Shown here piece by piece: positions 46,072 to 58,342 of a stretch of DNA of 64,000 nucleotides. The DNA lies in contig OY365810.1 of assembly GCA_959347315.1 (NCBI GenBank), positions 24,306,304 to 24,370,303 of the forward strand. Reading direction: 5' to 3'. The DNA comes from Bimastos eiseni (Eukaryota > Annelida > Clitellata > Crassiclitellata > Lumbricidae). A model generated the notes under the pieces. The model had not been told where the DNA came from, did no database searches, and worked only from the letters and a program-made list of their open reading frames with translations. Position 1 is the first letter of the stretch; the number at the start of each line of letters is the position of its first letter. The translations under genes and the position numbers were made by a program.

Positions 46072-48516
46072 CTAATGCCTCTCCGTTAATCCAGACGAAG
46101 ATGATGGGTCGCTCCAGTCGGCCACTTGTTCCGACTGCGTGTATTTCAGCGAGGCAGTGCGATTGAAAATTGGCAACAGTTCACTGGCATCAGTTGCAAA
46201 CAGCTAGAATATTCATATCATACTGCTTGTTAGAAATGTTTGCAAGTTTAGCAATATGCCAAAGAAGCAAAAGAGATCGGCATGCATATTACAGTACCTA
46301 GTGCCACTAGAAGTCTTGTTGTTCAAACACTCGACAAACTATCATTAGCCTTTCTAGAGTATTCAGTTACATCACTTCAGTCTGCCTCAAAATACCCATG
46401 ATCATGGCAATAACATTGTAATTGCTTGAAACTCTTCTACACAAGCAGGCAGAGAAATTTTTAACATTTACTAATGGCTTGGTAAGGTTAAAAAACTTCC
46501 TTTTCATGGTGTATTGTTATTGCTTCTGTTCTTGATAATTGGTCATTTGCTACCGGTACGTTGTTCCTCAAAACATAAATTATAATTACAATGTCTCTTC
46601 TTGGGCTAGCTTTAAGCATTTCCGGGTAGATAGCTTGAAAAGCTCTCGTCATTTTGACTTGACATTTCTTAAGATGTAAGGTTTAAGTAAATACTTAAGA
46701 ACTTCAAGCATCAGCAGTCCTAGGAATATTATTCTCAGACAAACAACCGACCATTCTTTTGTCCCCAGCCAGATGCATTGTCATTCGACAAGGGAATCCC
46801 CAGATTGAATTGTGTCACTAGTACATATAAGGCTACAATTTTTAACCCATTTTCACTCTGACGCTACTACCTCAAAACTTCCCAGCCTAACCTCTTCTAA
46901 AATTCTGTAAACTTGCTGATCGCAACATAATTAGCAAAAGGTTTGATTACAATATATATCAGACCTTGAGACATATCATAGCATCCGTCCCAAATCCATC
47001 GATGGAATTCAGCCACAGATCTCCATTAAAGTATCTGGCATAAAGTCTCGACAGAGGTAAACCGTACCCGTAACCAGCCTAGAAGAAGCAAAACCAAAGA
47101 ATGTTGCATACATGCAAATACTTAAAACAGTTTTCACAATCAATGTCCAAGGCTCTCTTATAGGCTTGACAAATGTTCTAAGACAGGGTTTCAATTGTGA
47201 AAAAATGCACAAACTGAGAACCTCCTATTCATCTTCCTTTTAATTCAAAAGTGCATTGACGTACGTACACTAACCCAGAGGTTTCTCAACTTGTTTAGTC
47301 CTGCAACTTCCTGATAATATTTCCAAAGTTGTGGCGATCCCAACTATAAAATTGATTGGGTTACTATCTTCACCACGAATCATAGTACAAGAAATAAGTA
47401 AAGATTAATTTAAGTCACTGTAGTGTAGTGATCATAAATATTAAATATAAGAAGCTATTCTGACAACTATTTTTACAAATTCCTGAAGGTTCGAACCGAC
47501 CCCTAACAAATCACAAGGTGACCCACGTGATGTCGAGATCAACAGGTTGAGAATCACTGCTCTAACCAATGCAGCCAACCCAATCAGACTCACCAGTGGT
47601 GTCATCATCAGGTCGTCATCTGGTCTGGGTGCAGTGGAATACATGTAGTTGAACAGATGACCGAGATGACTTCGACGTATTCCACCACCCTGGTCGCTTA
47701 TCTGAATAACAATCAGACAGCAATCACATTTTAGACAACAGTCTAGATGTCAATCAAAATATTTTAAATAACAATCAGGGTGTTGATTTACATTTCAGAA
47801 GTGTTTCAGTGTCTTGGGAGGTGCTTATAATGTTACATCACCAAATAAGTATTTCTCCACATAAATCAACTACACACTACTCTGAACAGTCACAACTATT
47901 GCTTTTGTCAATGTTATGGTAGTGTTAAGCTTTAATCCACATCACTTTTGTCTGTCTGCAGTAGATTAAAAGTAAGTCAACCAAATCTTTGTGAGATTAC
48001 GATTACGAGACAAGTCGATGGATTTTCTAACCTTGAGAGTGATGTCCTTGTGGCCTTGACAAATGAGAACTTTAACTGGAGGAAGACTGTCTTCATGCTG
48101 ATGAGTCTCAACCACAGCACGAAGGGCATTCTACAACACACCGAGATCCCACATGAGAACAACAGAAAACAACGTGGCTCTAAATCAGCGATTCCCAACT
48201 TGTGGCCCGCCAAGCCTCAAAAAGTGGCCCTCGACCTATCAAAGACAAAAAATGTACGTGAAAAAAAGGAATAATTGGCAGAATGACACCATTGGTCCTG
48301 ACTCCCAACAACACCTGGCAAGATATGCTAACATGTAGCAGTCCAAATTGGAAATGGGTAACAGTTCCTAGCTGCAGCTACATTTAAGCCCAGTAGAAGG
48401 CATTTCATTTCCCAAGCAGATGAACTTAATATATACCTACATTGCTACACATGTCTTCCATTCCCACATCCAGAAGCATATATATATATAAATATATGTA
48501 ACCTGGTGTGCACTGC

Positions 48517-48583
<67 letters not shown>

Positions 48584-51180
48584 ACCTGGTGTGCACTGCA
48601 TAACACGTTTAATGTAAAAAGACTTTAAGGATTTCTTTTGTACAAACTGATCTTAGTAAAAATCACCAAAGAATGAAGCATACAAAATTTATACAGTGTT
48701 ACAAGCAACATACTTCCCTAAGCAGAAAATAAAGATAAAGTTGACTAAGAAAAACCAACAATGCTTAACACTCCAAAATAATCTCTGTTTCAAGGTACTT
48801 CGTAGACTCACCTTCAGTAATTCAAACAGCATGTGATAGAGATGAGATGGGATATACGTCAGCGTGATCTTTTTGTCATCAGTAGTTTTGAAGAAGGCTG
48901 AAGGTAAAAATGACCAAAGGACACATTAGTCAAATAAAAATATTAGCAACCACAAATGCTGAAAAATATAAAAAAATGACAAATATAGGCTAAAATTAAT
49001 ATTGCCAGTACAAAAACCATTACTCTTCAATACCTAAAATAATAACTTATTTCACCATCATCACTCTCTATGCTGGTATTCTTATCAGACAGCATTATAA
49101 AAGAAAAGTTGTAGTTGTCAGCAGTCAACAGTCGTGTATAATAATCACAATAATAATATAAAACGGTTATCATTGCCATTGTCATTGTTCTTATTATTTA
49201 CCCAGGGTTTATGATCACCTATGTTTGTATATCAGCAATCACTGTTTAAACATTGCTCGTCTTTGCAGATGGTTTATTCTGGGAAGTGGCATTGTAAAGA
49301 GTGACTGTGCACACTGTAAGGAGTGACTGCACTGTAAAGAGTGACTGCCCTGTAAAGAGTGACTGTACTGTAAAGAGTGACTGCATTTAGAGTGACTGCA
49401 CTGTAAAGAGTGACTGCACTGTAAAGAGTGACTGCACTGTAAAGAGTGACTGTACTATAAAGAGTGACTGCACTGTAAAGAGTGACTGTACTGTAAAGAG
49501 TGACTGCACTGTAAAGAGTGACTGCCCTGTAAAGAGTGACTGTACTGTAAAGAGTGACTGCAATGTAGAGTGACTGCACTGTAAAGAGTGACTGCACTGT
49601 AAAGAGTGACTGGACTGTAAAGAGTGACTGGACTGTAAAGAGTGACTGTACTGTAAGGAGTACTGCACTGTAAAGAGTGACTGCACTGCAGAGTGACAGC
49701 ACTGTAAAGAGTGACTGTACTGTAAAGAGTGGCTGTACTGTAAAGAGTGACTGCAATGTAGAGTGACTGCAATGTAGAGTGACTGCACTGTAAAGAGTGA
49801 CTGTGCACACTATAAAGAGTGACTGCACTGTAAAGAGTGACTGTACTGATTTGCTGGATAGCTAACTATTCATGGGGCAAAGTCGTTTCTCTGATAGCTT
49901 CCAGACACTTTTGTAAGTGTCTGGAAGTGTGTAAGTAAATGTGATAACTATTGCAATTGATGAAAGCAAGCAAGGCCACTTGGATTTATTGGGCAAAAGG
50001 TAAAACATTGCAGAATGATGTCACAATGGCAATGTAGTTGAATGTTTTTCTTTTGGCATCTATCTGAACATCAGCATCCTCAACCTCCGCTGTTCTGACA
50101 GGCTATGAACCTCCACCAGTGTCAATCACGCTTCTAGGATGATTGGTCATAGGACAATTGGTAATGAGATGATTGGTAATAGGACAATTGGTAATGAGAT
50201 GATTGGTAATAGGGACGATTGGTCACAGGGATAATCGGTCATATGGACAATTGGTCATAAGTCATCAGTGATAGTCAACCCACATAGAGTTAAATTAGAG
50301 TATATAAAGTATCTATAGCGTTTATAAACGCAAATATTTGTTTAAAACTAACAACCACAAAGTGATAAGGCATGTATAAAAATAACTAAATGAGAGTTTA
50401 TAGACATTAGGTGTACATGGTTTACTACTTAAAAGATATAAGACAAGGCTTGCAGATAAGTTAGAATGTTGGTTTTTCCATCCTTATTGATTGCCAATAG
50501 TTTATTTGCATCAATAATAAAGAGACCGTGTTTTCTACCGTTAGATTGGCCGACTCAGCAGATTCCCTCAAAACTAAGTTGAAAGTGTTCCTGTTTTCCA
50601 AGGCCTACCCTCTCTGCTGACTTTCAGTTTAGGTTGTACGGCGCCCTTGTAGTGGTTAGGGCTGTGTTTACGGCCCCTTATAAATCGGCGTTATTATTAT
50701 TATTATTATTATAATATGACCCATTGTCCCTATGACAGGTCATGCATGAATTATTAATGAATTTTCCATACTAATTAAACCCCTAATTATACAAATATTT
50801 GCGACATGTGACCAATCGTCCCTCTGACCGGCCATCCATATGACTAATCGTCCCTGTGACCAAACGTCCCTAAGACCAATCGTTCACATACCGTTAGTTA
50901 CAGCAAGTCCAGCCAGTGCCTTTGTAGCAGAAAAGCTGGCTATAATTATTATTTAGCATTATCATTATCATATATTAATATCAGTAGTAGTAGTAGTAGT
51001 AGTATCAGTATCATTATCATGATCATCTTACAAAAATATCATAAATAGGATCGTTATTAATGCCAAGTTTCACTCACGGTTGTGACATTCAAAGTCACAG
51101 TTTGGAGATGTCATGTAGTATTGTTCACATAAAAAGCGAGCATTTTCATAGGCATCTAAAATGACAATTGCTACCATCAA

Positions 51181-51228
<48 letters not shown>

Positions 51229-54200
51229 GAAAAACAAATATAATTAGCCTTCAAGGAAAACGTTCAAAACTTATGTACATAGTAATCAAGTAAATAAATA
51301 CAATAAACTATGCAAAGCTATCACAGCCTCTTATAGAGCACAAAATAGACACTCATTTCTTTCTCTTCAACTCATGACCTAGCACACTGGGGTTGAACCT
51401 CAAGGCACTGGACAGAGGGTCAGTGCACTGCAGAACTCGATGCTACTCAGCTTATGGGAGTACCAAATTATACTGCTTGGGTGGCAAGTGTATGCAAACA
51501 ACCTGTTTCTTGTTATTACAGGTAGACACGGGGCTTAGCACAGGGCTGAGTCTGTAACTATAATGGCCCCATATGGAATATGATAAGTAGGTTAAGAGGA
51601 AACCGGAGAACAGAAAAATCTTAGGTAGGTTGAGGCCTATCCAGCAAGGTAGTTTTGATAATGTAAAGGGTTTGAACTGTACATACAAACCTTGGAATGC
51701 CGCCAATGACCAGAGTAGCAGCACAAGTATAGACTGAAGTTCAGAGTATTGGAGGAAGAGAAGCCAATGAATACAGAATTCCCAAAGTCTATCTGACTGC
51801 AGATCATGGCTTGGACCAGAGTAATGATAGTATGAAATAAGCTAGACCAGAAAATGGAAAAAAGTTGAGGTAGAACCAAGATCGAGATACTTAGTTGAGC
51901 TGATTAGCGAAAGTATGGGCAGGATAAAAACTAATTCCCAGATCATAAACAGAAGAGGAAAACTAAATAAGGGGGGACCTGAGATGAGAGAAACAGAAGT
52001 GACAGAAATCAGTCATGGCATGTACAGACTGTATACGCAATATGCAAGATAATTGTATAAGTATCATATAAGCACATCAGAGTATGCAAAGTACATATAC
52101 TTGTACTTGAAGTGTAGAGATGGCACAAAGATCAGAACAATTCGGGTTCAGTACCTGCTAGCCCCATAATATTGACTCAGCCTTCCATTTCCTAGGTGGT
52201 GTTAGTAACACGAGCAAGATATGTGGGCGCCACGCAGGATGCCATACAGATAAATTCAATTCCTGTTAAAATTGTTATTGTCTGTTGCTGATATATCACG
52301 TAGTCATACTGGATAATTTTCAGTTTGCATTAATAAAGAATATTACTATTACTATTACCATTATTATTCTTATTATTATTATTATTGCCTATCTCACCTT
52401 CAGCGATTGACAAGATATCACAATCGGGATCAATGGCCCCAATGCAGTGCTGGTCGTTTTTCATCTCGGTAAACAGCAACACTACAACAGAACACTAGGT
52501 TTCAACAGCTACACAATACTCACACACAACTCAGGTAGAGCAAAACCATTCATCTCGAAACCGCTAAATGGTTTTCCAAGTATACATGCAACACCTATAC
52601 CTCTTAAACTATTTTGTACAACTGAGGCCAGTGAACAGAAGATCAAAGTAGGCCAGGCTAAACAAAATAAGTCAGGAGGAACCTTATTTCAGTTTCTTCA
52701 AACATATATAATTATATATATAATATATAAAAAAACAGATATATATATTAATATATATCTATACATATATATATATATATATAAACAATGATGCATAAGC
52801 CATCAATGATATCACTTACTCAAGTCATATGACAAACTTTATGGGTATGCATGACTTCCAAAAATATTGAAAAAGCCATAAACTCATGATACCATTTTAA
52901 TCGGTGGTATATAAGGAAAATGTAAGCCTTTATGTCTACTCAACTTAAGTAAAGCCTCTTAATAGTCTTAAACAGCTGTAAAGCAGCTAGAATGGTCTAA
53001 TACCTTATCTTGAACTGTTGAAAACAGAGATGCCTGCACAGACTTAAATCTCAAGTACGAGTGCTAAAAAATTTTTTAAAAATAAACAACAAAGCACAAT
53101 GCTAAAGAATTATACAGTCCACACTATTAACTGCAGACTTACAATGATGCTTGACAAGTACTGACATTCCAATACGACTAGCGTATAGACGATCCAGAAA
53201 ATATTGGATGCAGTTGGCCGTGTGCCCATCCTCTGCAGTCTCTCCATATTCCTTCTTCATTTCTAGAATTCCTTCGGCCATCGTCTCAACAACTGTCAGA
53301 TGACGATTTCGCATCAGATCCAATGTGTTGCTAAATCTACACAGAGACAAAGTTTCATTCACAGCCTTTAGGTTCAAATGAGGTCATCTCATTTGTCTAA
53401 TTTCAATGACAAAATCTTCTGTTAATATTACTGTTAATGGTTAAATATTCGTTCCTTCATGAACCAGAAAAACAACTTAGCCACACAATAAAAGGCTCAC
53501 TTTCACATTCATTATGTAGCTAGCAATAAGAAAGGGGGCTGCATTGCAAAAACACGTATCTGTGTATAATATATTTATACACTCGATATTTAGTACCTTT
53601 CACATACATCTCAAAAGCATTGTGCCTGCTACCCCAAGTGGCGTGAAAGTTCATTATGAACAAGATCTTAAAACTGGCAGGTTTACAGTAGAAAGAAGTG
53701 CTCTGCCATTGTGAATCCGTCAACAGATCACCTTTGCCTTGTATCAACACACATACATATCCATATGCATATTTCCTATCATAGTACTCTCATTTTAATG
53801 GTTTTGGTCAGAGTACCTTCTTCTGTACAGATCCCAGAAAGAACCTTTCTGTTTTATTACCCTCTTCTATTTAACTTGGCTTGTGTAAAGTATGTCGCGG
53901 TCCATCTGTCCTTCATCTATCAACTCTTTTTCCCATCGACCTACAGAGCTGAAATTTTGCACACATGTCACGCTTGCATGACAATGCAATGTATCAAATT
54001 TTTACGAACATAACTCAAAAATTGAGAAAAATTACTCAAAAACTGACAAAACATGACCAAAATATCTATCAACTCTTTTTCAGGTATGTTCCCGTCAACC
54101 TACACGAGCTGAAATTCTGCACACATTTCCTGCTGCATGACAATGCAATGTAATCAAAATCTCTCAAGGAAATGGAACGATTGCACCATCTACCAGATAA

Positions 54201-57200
54201 AAGAGGGTCCCGAAAAACCCACGTTTTTACTTTAACTTGTGGTGATATTATGATCTGCATCACAACAAGACCTTAACATTGTCTGTGTAACATATCGGTT
54301 GACTTACTTGGTCAGTAAGTCATCACTGGGCTCACTTTGTCCTGTGAATTGCAGGACATCTTGGAAGCTTTGTTCATACCTAAAACAAAAGATGTCACTA
54401 CAGATCTCCAGAAAATCTACAAACTCTAAATCAAGTCTAGTAAAGAGTATATGCAGCAAGAAAATGGCTCTTCTTTATAGCTAGTTCAGTCTGTCACTCT
54501 ATAAATTTGACTAATCCCCACTCTCACACAGTGTTTATGGGATCAGGTCATTTCCCCCCTGGACATTTCCCCCCATAGGATATTTTCCCCCCAGAGATTT
54601 CCCCCCATTGATCACTGACCCATGTTAGAAAGATTGGTGCTGGACATTGGTAGACTGTTTACTGTTTAATTAATAAACAAGTTAATTAATTAATAAAGTG
54701 ATGATTACTAAATATGTTACAGAAGCAGTCACTTTGTTAGAAAGAATGGTAGACTGTTTAATCTGACATGCTTTGAGTCTTAATTAATTGACTCAAAGCA
54801 TTCAATTCTTTGTCAGAGCGATTGGTGTTGGACATTGGTAGACTGTTTATTTACTGTGTAATCTGACATGCTTTGAGTATCAATTAATTGATGTTCACTC
54901 ACTTTGATGCCTAAAGTAAATGTTTAATAAAGTGTAGATGTTTGCACAATTTGTTGCTATATAATGTGTCACGAATTTGTTAAAGAAACGGTTGCGAAAA
55001 AACCGTCGAGATGGAGTTGGAAACTGTAGCTCGTATACGTGGAAAAAACAAAGTTATCTTGAATGGATTTGTTTATGTTAAAAAAAAAAATTAGCGTATA
55101 ATGTGATTAGTTACGAGTGCGAACATCGCAGAGGTGCAGGCACAAATTTAAGTGAGTGTAAAGCAAAGGTCAAATTATATGAAGATTTCTCAGTTGTTGG
55201 TTACATGCATGAACACAAGCATGCAGCTGATTCAGTTCATGTAGAGGTGCTTAAGGTCCGGGCAAGTATCAAACGAAAGGCCGAGGAAACAGAAGAAACC
55301 CCTCAACAAATTCTGGGTCAAGAATTGCAGCAACTCAGTGAGCAAGCTGCTGTTCAGATGATCTCCATATGAGATTTGCGACGATCCATAAGAAGAGTGA
55401 AGCAGGTCAGTAATGTCGTTCATCCTCTTCCAACCGACCGCACATTTGAAATTCCTGACGAATACCAGCGTTTACTTGATGGGGAAAAATTTCTCCTCTA
55501 CGACAGTGGCTGCGACGATCTTAACAGATTCCTCGTATTCGGAACAGAACGTACGCTAACATTGCTCAAAGATTCGGAACATTGGTTCATGGATGGAACA
55601 TTTAAGGTGGTTCCTGAGCTGTTTTTTCAGATGTACACAACACAAGTTCTTGTGTTCGGATCGATTGTTCCATGTTTGTAGAATCTGCTTCCGAACAAAA
55701 CACAAGATACTTATCGTCGCCTGTTTAATTAAATTAAAGTGCTACAACTTCAAATGCATCCTCGAACGATTACAATGGACTTCGAAAAAGCTTCCATTAA
55801 TGCTGCTACTGAAAGCTTTACCGACGTAGCAATACATGGATGCTTCTTCCATCTGGCTCAAAATATCTTCAGAAAAGTTCAAGCCGTTGGACTGCAGGAG
55901 AGATACCAGAATGACGCAGACTTGTCACTGTCAATTCGGATGATTCCTGCATTAGCATTTGTGCCAATGGATAAGGTTCTTGAAGCATTCGAATCACTTC
56001 AGGACTCACTGCCTGAAGAAATCTCTGCTGTCGTCGATTACTTCGAAGATAATTACATCGGTCGTCTTCAGCGTAATCGTCGAGCAATTCCAGTGTTCGA
56101 CAAAAACATTTAGAATGTGCACTCGCGCGTCACCAACGACTTGCCAAGTACAAACAATGCTGTAGAGGGCTGGAATCGAAAGATGCAGTCTGTCATCACT
56201 TGTCATCACCCAAATATCTGGAGATTCCTTCGCATCCTTAAGCGTGAGCAGTCTGAACAACATCGCCTAGAACCAGCTCTTTGGCGGACATTTGACACGG
56301 CAACCAAAGAAGAAATACAAAGACTGTTCTTCAAGAATCGCAAATATCGTTGCAGACTTCGATAACCACGGTCTCAAAGACTACTTGAAAGCAATTGCTT
56401 TTAACATTAGTATGTGAACATAGTATTTCTTTGCGTAGCTTATACACCGAACTTTAGCGTAACACTAGAAACCTTTGCTATAAATTCGAGTAGGTACAGC
56501 TTATTTACTGCTAATTTTACACCTTATAGCACATTTTTATACTATTGTTTTTTTTATTTGTGACCGAAATAAAACTAACTGTAATATTTTTTGGTATAGA
56601 ATATATGACCTTGGGAAAATGTGACTTACTTATGGGGGGAAATGTCCGGGGGGAATTGTCCTAGGGGGGAAATGTCTGGGGAGGGACATTCCGGGGGAAA
56701 TGTCCGGGGGGAAATGTCCGGGGGGAAATAACCTAGACCTTGTGTTTATAGGTCAATCCGTAAATATGCACTGGGCACTATACAAGATAATATGAACACA
56801 GATGTTTAAGAGCACAAAACTATTCCAATCTATTTATACTTGTGAGATGGCTTCTGTGGGGTTCAGAAAAAGTATCCTGCATTTAGGACATGTATTACAA
56901 GGAACTGCCTAGAAGTTTGGACAATGGGCTTACATTATGAAAATTAAGTACAAACAACTTCTAAGCAGAAACATTCTCTCAAATCAACCTATAATAAAAA
57001 CGCAGTGCTATAAAAATTCAGAGGTAAATCATTCCACTGATGTGCAAATATGGTTTCGTGGTTTAAGTATAGAGAACCTAATACTGTGACGTTAAATAAC
57101 CACAGCTATAAACACAAAGCAAAGGTTCAACTAGGGGCATCTTCTTGCCTCAGGCCACTGTTAAATCATTGAGGTGTCCATAAACTAAGTCAAGAAGTTC

Positions 57201-58193
57201 GTTATAATACAACTTTATAAGGCAATAAAGCCTCAAACATACACAACAAGAGTTTAATAACGAGGACCATAACCAGCTGCTATTAAAATACAGGGAACAC
57301 TCTGTATTCATGCCTTAAAATAGAGCAATCTTGAATAAATATTGAGCAAGCTACTGCAATTTACTCTGCTTGAATTACAAGTATGCTCTTGAAGGAGAGC
57401 AATTTGACAGAATACAAGCACCTAACCGAATTATGAAACAGTATATAATACAAATATTATAAAATAAACACAAAAAATACCGATTGTAAAATGACCGTCT
57501 CAAAATTGTCAAAGAGATAACATTTGTTGGTAGGCCCTGACATTAACCTTAAATACAAAAACCTTACTAACAGTATATCCAAATGAAAGCAAAGTCTCTT
57601 ACAGGTGTTTGATTAACAGAACAGAACAAGACACTCAACAGCAATATCAGACAGTCAAGAAATATGTCTACCAATAACACATAAGAACATTAGCAACTAT
57701 GCCCTAGACTACACCCGTTTACTCTCCCAGTAAAATATGACAGAAATTTTATCTCCAGGATCCTTTATAAATTCAAATTTGTAGCTCATAATAAACAGCA
57801 GGCTTAATTGCACCTGTCATGACCCTCTCTGCCATCTTTTGTAACTTACTGCGGTTTGTCAGTTTGTTTCTCATTAAACGAAGATATACAGCACTAGATA
57901 CGCAAGTTGAAAGCAACATTCACGAATTAAATGACAAGAAGCATTTACGCACAAAAAGCACAAAACTACAAATAAAAAATATGATTCAAGATAGCATTTG
58001 GTTAGCAAAGATATTGAACAACAGCATAAATACAACCAAGAGATTCAAATGTTAATGGGAATAACTCCGAAACATCATCAGATGCTGCACTTACCACTGT
58101 CCAACCAGCTGAACAGATGGCATGCTAAGCAGCTTGTCTGGTAAGAATGAAAATTCCTTCATGATGTTTGCAAGACGAACAGGCAGTTCCTTG
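46072..58193 (-). CDS. Pyruvate dehydrogenase kinase, N-terminal exon(s) not found
   Basis: This mitochondrial-matrix kinase of the GHKL fold phosphorylates and switches off pyruvate dehydrogenase E1. Exons in transcript order: 58193-58095, 54379-54308, 53336-53143, 52481-52398, 51155-51078, 48897-48812, 48130-48032, 47701-47594, 47078-46965, 46203-46072. All phases join, giving 354 residues plus stop (family about 400-435). Seen: [72 protein letters not shown], the catalytic and N-box stretch [18 protein letters not shown]1 box ISDQGGG, YMYSTAP, G2 box [17 protein letters not shown], and the C-terminal ADW motif that favours PDK over BCKDK. The first found exon starts in phase 2, so the mitochondrial targeting sequence and first ~60 residues lie upstream. 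Isoform cannot be assigned. Confidence 0.95.
47594..48897 (-). CDS. Kinase ATP-lid exons (H/E catalytic pair, N box, G1 box)
   Basis: Three exons (48897-48812, 48130-48032, 47701-47594). The first ends in [12 protein letters not shown]; the His and Glu that act in catalysis in mammalian PDK are both kept. The next starts NALRAVVE, the N box with the Mg-binding Asn, and runs to HKDITLK. The third starts ISDQGGG, the G1 box, and ends [12 protein letters not shown]. All key residues are intact, so the enzyme should be active. Confidence 0.93.
48478..48605. repeat. (AT)n microsatellite with a duplicated 22-bp edge
   Basis: About 100 bp of AT dinucleotides. GTAACCTGGTGTGCACTGCAT stands both inside (48499) and after (48582) the run. 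Confidence 0.9.
49290..49850. repeat. 18-bp minisatellite (kinase intron)
   Basis: About thirty tandem copies of CTGTAAAGAGTGACTGCA with small changes (CTGTACTGTAAAGAGTGA, CTGGACTGTAAAGAGTGA) and a few shortened units (AATGTAGAGTGACTG). Period 18 is a multiple of three, so long frames appear on the minus strand in all three phases; they are artefacts. Confidence 0.95.
50137..50886. mobile_element. Foldback-like element with arrayed inverted ends (kinase intron)
   Basis: Left array 50137-50260 has about nine units of the form GGACAATTGGTCATA / GATGATTGGTAAT. The right side (50718-50743 and 50806-50886) has the complement (GACCAATCGTCCCT, GACTAATCGTCCCTGT, GACCAAACGTCCCTAA). The arrays face each other across about 550 bases that include a LINE 3' end. 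No coding frame and no clear target duplication was seen. The layout copies that of the MULE at 54539-56741 with a different motif. Confidence 0.6.
50540..50712 (+). repeat. LINE 3' end, family B, inside a foldback element (kinase intron)
   Basis: TTGGCCGACTCAGCAGATTCCC, then codons for [38 protein letters not shown] and a (TTA)n tail at about 50692-50712. It matches 41340-41720 reversed. It lies between the two inverted arrays of the element at 50137-50886, so it may have inserted into it. Confidence 0.65.
51186..51222. repeat. (TA)n microsatellite (kinase intron)
   Basis: About 18 TA units, thirty bases upstream of the exon at 51078-51155 on the kinase strand, close to its branch-point region. 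Confidence 0.9.
52704..52785. repeat. (TA)n-rich low-complexity run (kinase intron)
   Basis: Alternating TA blocks broken by AAAAAACAG and CTATACA. Frames through it are artefacts. Confidence 0.85.
53917..54152. repeat. Direct repeat pair, offset 149 (kinase intron)
   Basis: CTATCAACTCTTTTTC, ACCTACA(C)GAGCTGAAATT and GCATGACAATGCAATGTA recur at 53917-53993 and 54066-54152. Between them are short repeats of ACTCAAAAAYTGA. No function is visible. Confidence 0.8.
54546..54607. repeat. Left terminal array of the MULE
   Basis: Four C-runs of six or more separated by 8-10 bases: CATTTCCCCCCTGGACATTTCCCC and similar, ending GATTTCCCCCCATTGATC. It is the inverted partner of 56631-56736. Confidence 0.85.
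55011..56364 (+). pseudogene. MULE transposase with FLYWCH finger, broken
   Basis: From ATG at 55011 the frame gives [16 protein letters not shown], then slips at a run of eleven A's (about 55080-55090). From there one frame continues to 56364: FLYWCH-type Cys/His residues ([24 protein letters not shown]), a linker, [18 protein letters not shown] (first acidic residue of the DDE set), [14 protein letters not shown] (second), [16 protein letters not shown], and [11 protein letters not shown] (the Glu), with GCRL-like end RKYRCRLR. In-frame stops at about 55370 (TGA), 55679 (TAG), 55727 (TAA) and 56111 (TAG) kill it. All downstream blocks stay in one frame, so decay is mostly by point change. 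Confidence 0.88.
56631..56736. repeat. Right terminal array of the MULE, G-run rich
   Basis: Seven or more runs of four to six G's, spaced 8-10 bases, mostly as GGGGGGAAATGTCC. It is longer than the left array (about 105 against 62 bases), so the number of units is not fixed. The G-run spacing would allow four-stranded G structures with long loops. Confidence 0.85.
56750..58094. other. Kinase intron downstream of the MULE: nothing recognised
   Basis: AT-rich intron sequence between the transposon and the exon at 58095-58193. No repeat or exon seen. Confidence 0.5.
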
Positions 58194-58342
58194 CTGAGAA
58201 AGAGAAACGAAGTTTTTGCTGACGTATTTTCCACGCCTAAAGCAGCAACGACAACAACAGCAATCTTGATCAAACCATCCAACTTCAACAGGGATAACTG
58301 GTATTTCTAACTTAGCACTACATCCTTCCGATGAAAGTATGC

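Larger units (their letters stand above)
54539..56741 (+). mobile_element. FLYWCH/Mutator-like DNA transposon in a kinase intron
   Basis: A 2.2 kb element bounded by inverted arrays of the motif GGACATTTCCCCCC: left about 54546-54607, right about 56631-56736 as its complement. GTGTTTAT lies on both sides (54531-54538 and 56742-56749), a likely target duplication of 8 bp; the ninth base differs, and Mutator-like elements usually make 9. It carries one decayed transposase gene. The host intron runs from 54380 to 58094. The AT-rich DNA between the left array and the gene (54640-54900) holds three copies of GGACATTGGTAGACTGTTTA-like repeats. Confidence 0.85.

Noticed and set aside
49274..49828. 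Frame of 184 codons on the minus strand
   Set aside because: It is the 18-bp minisatellite read through; two other frames are equally open.
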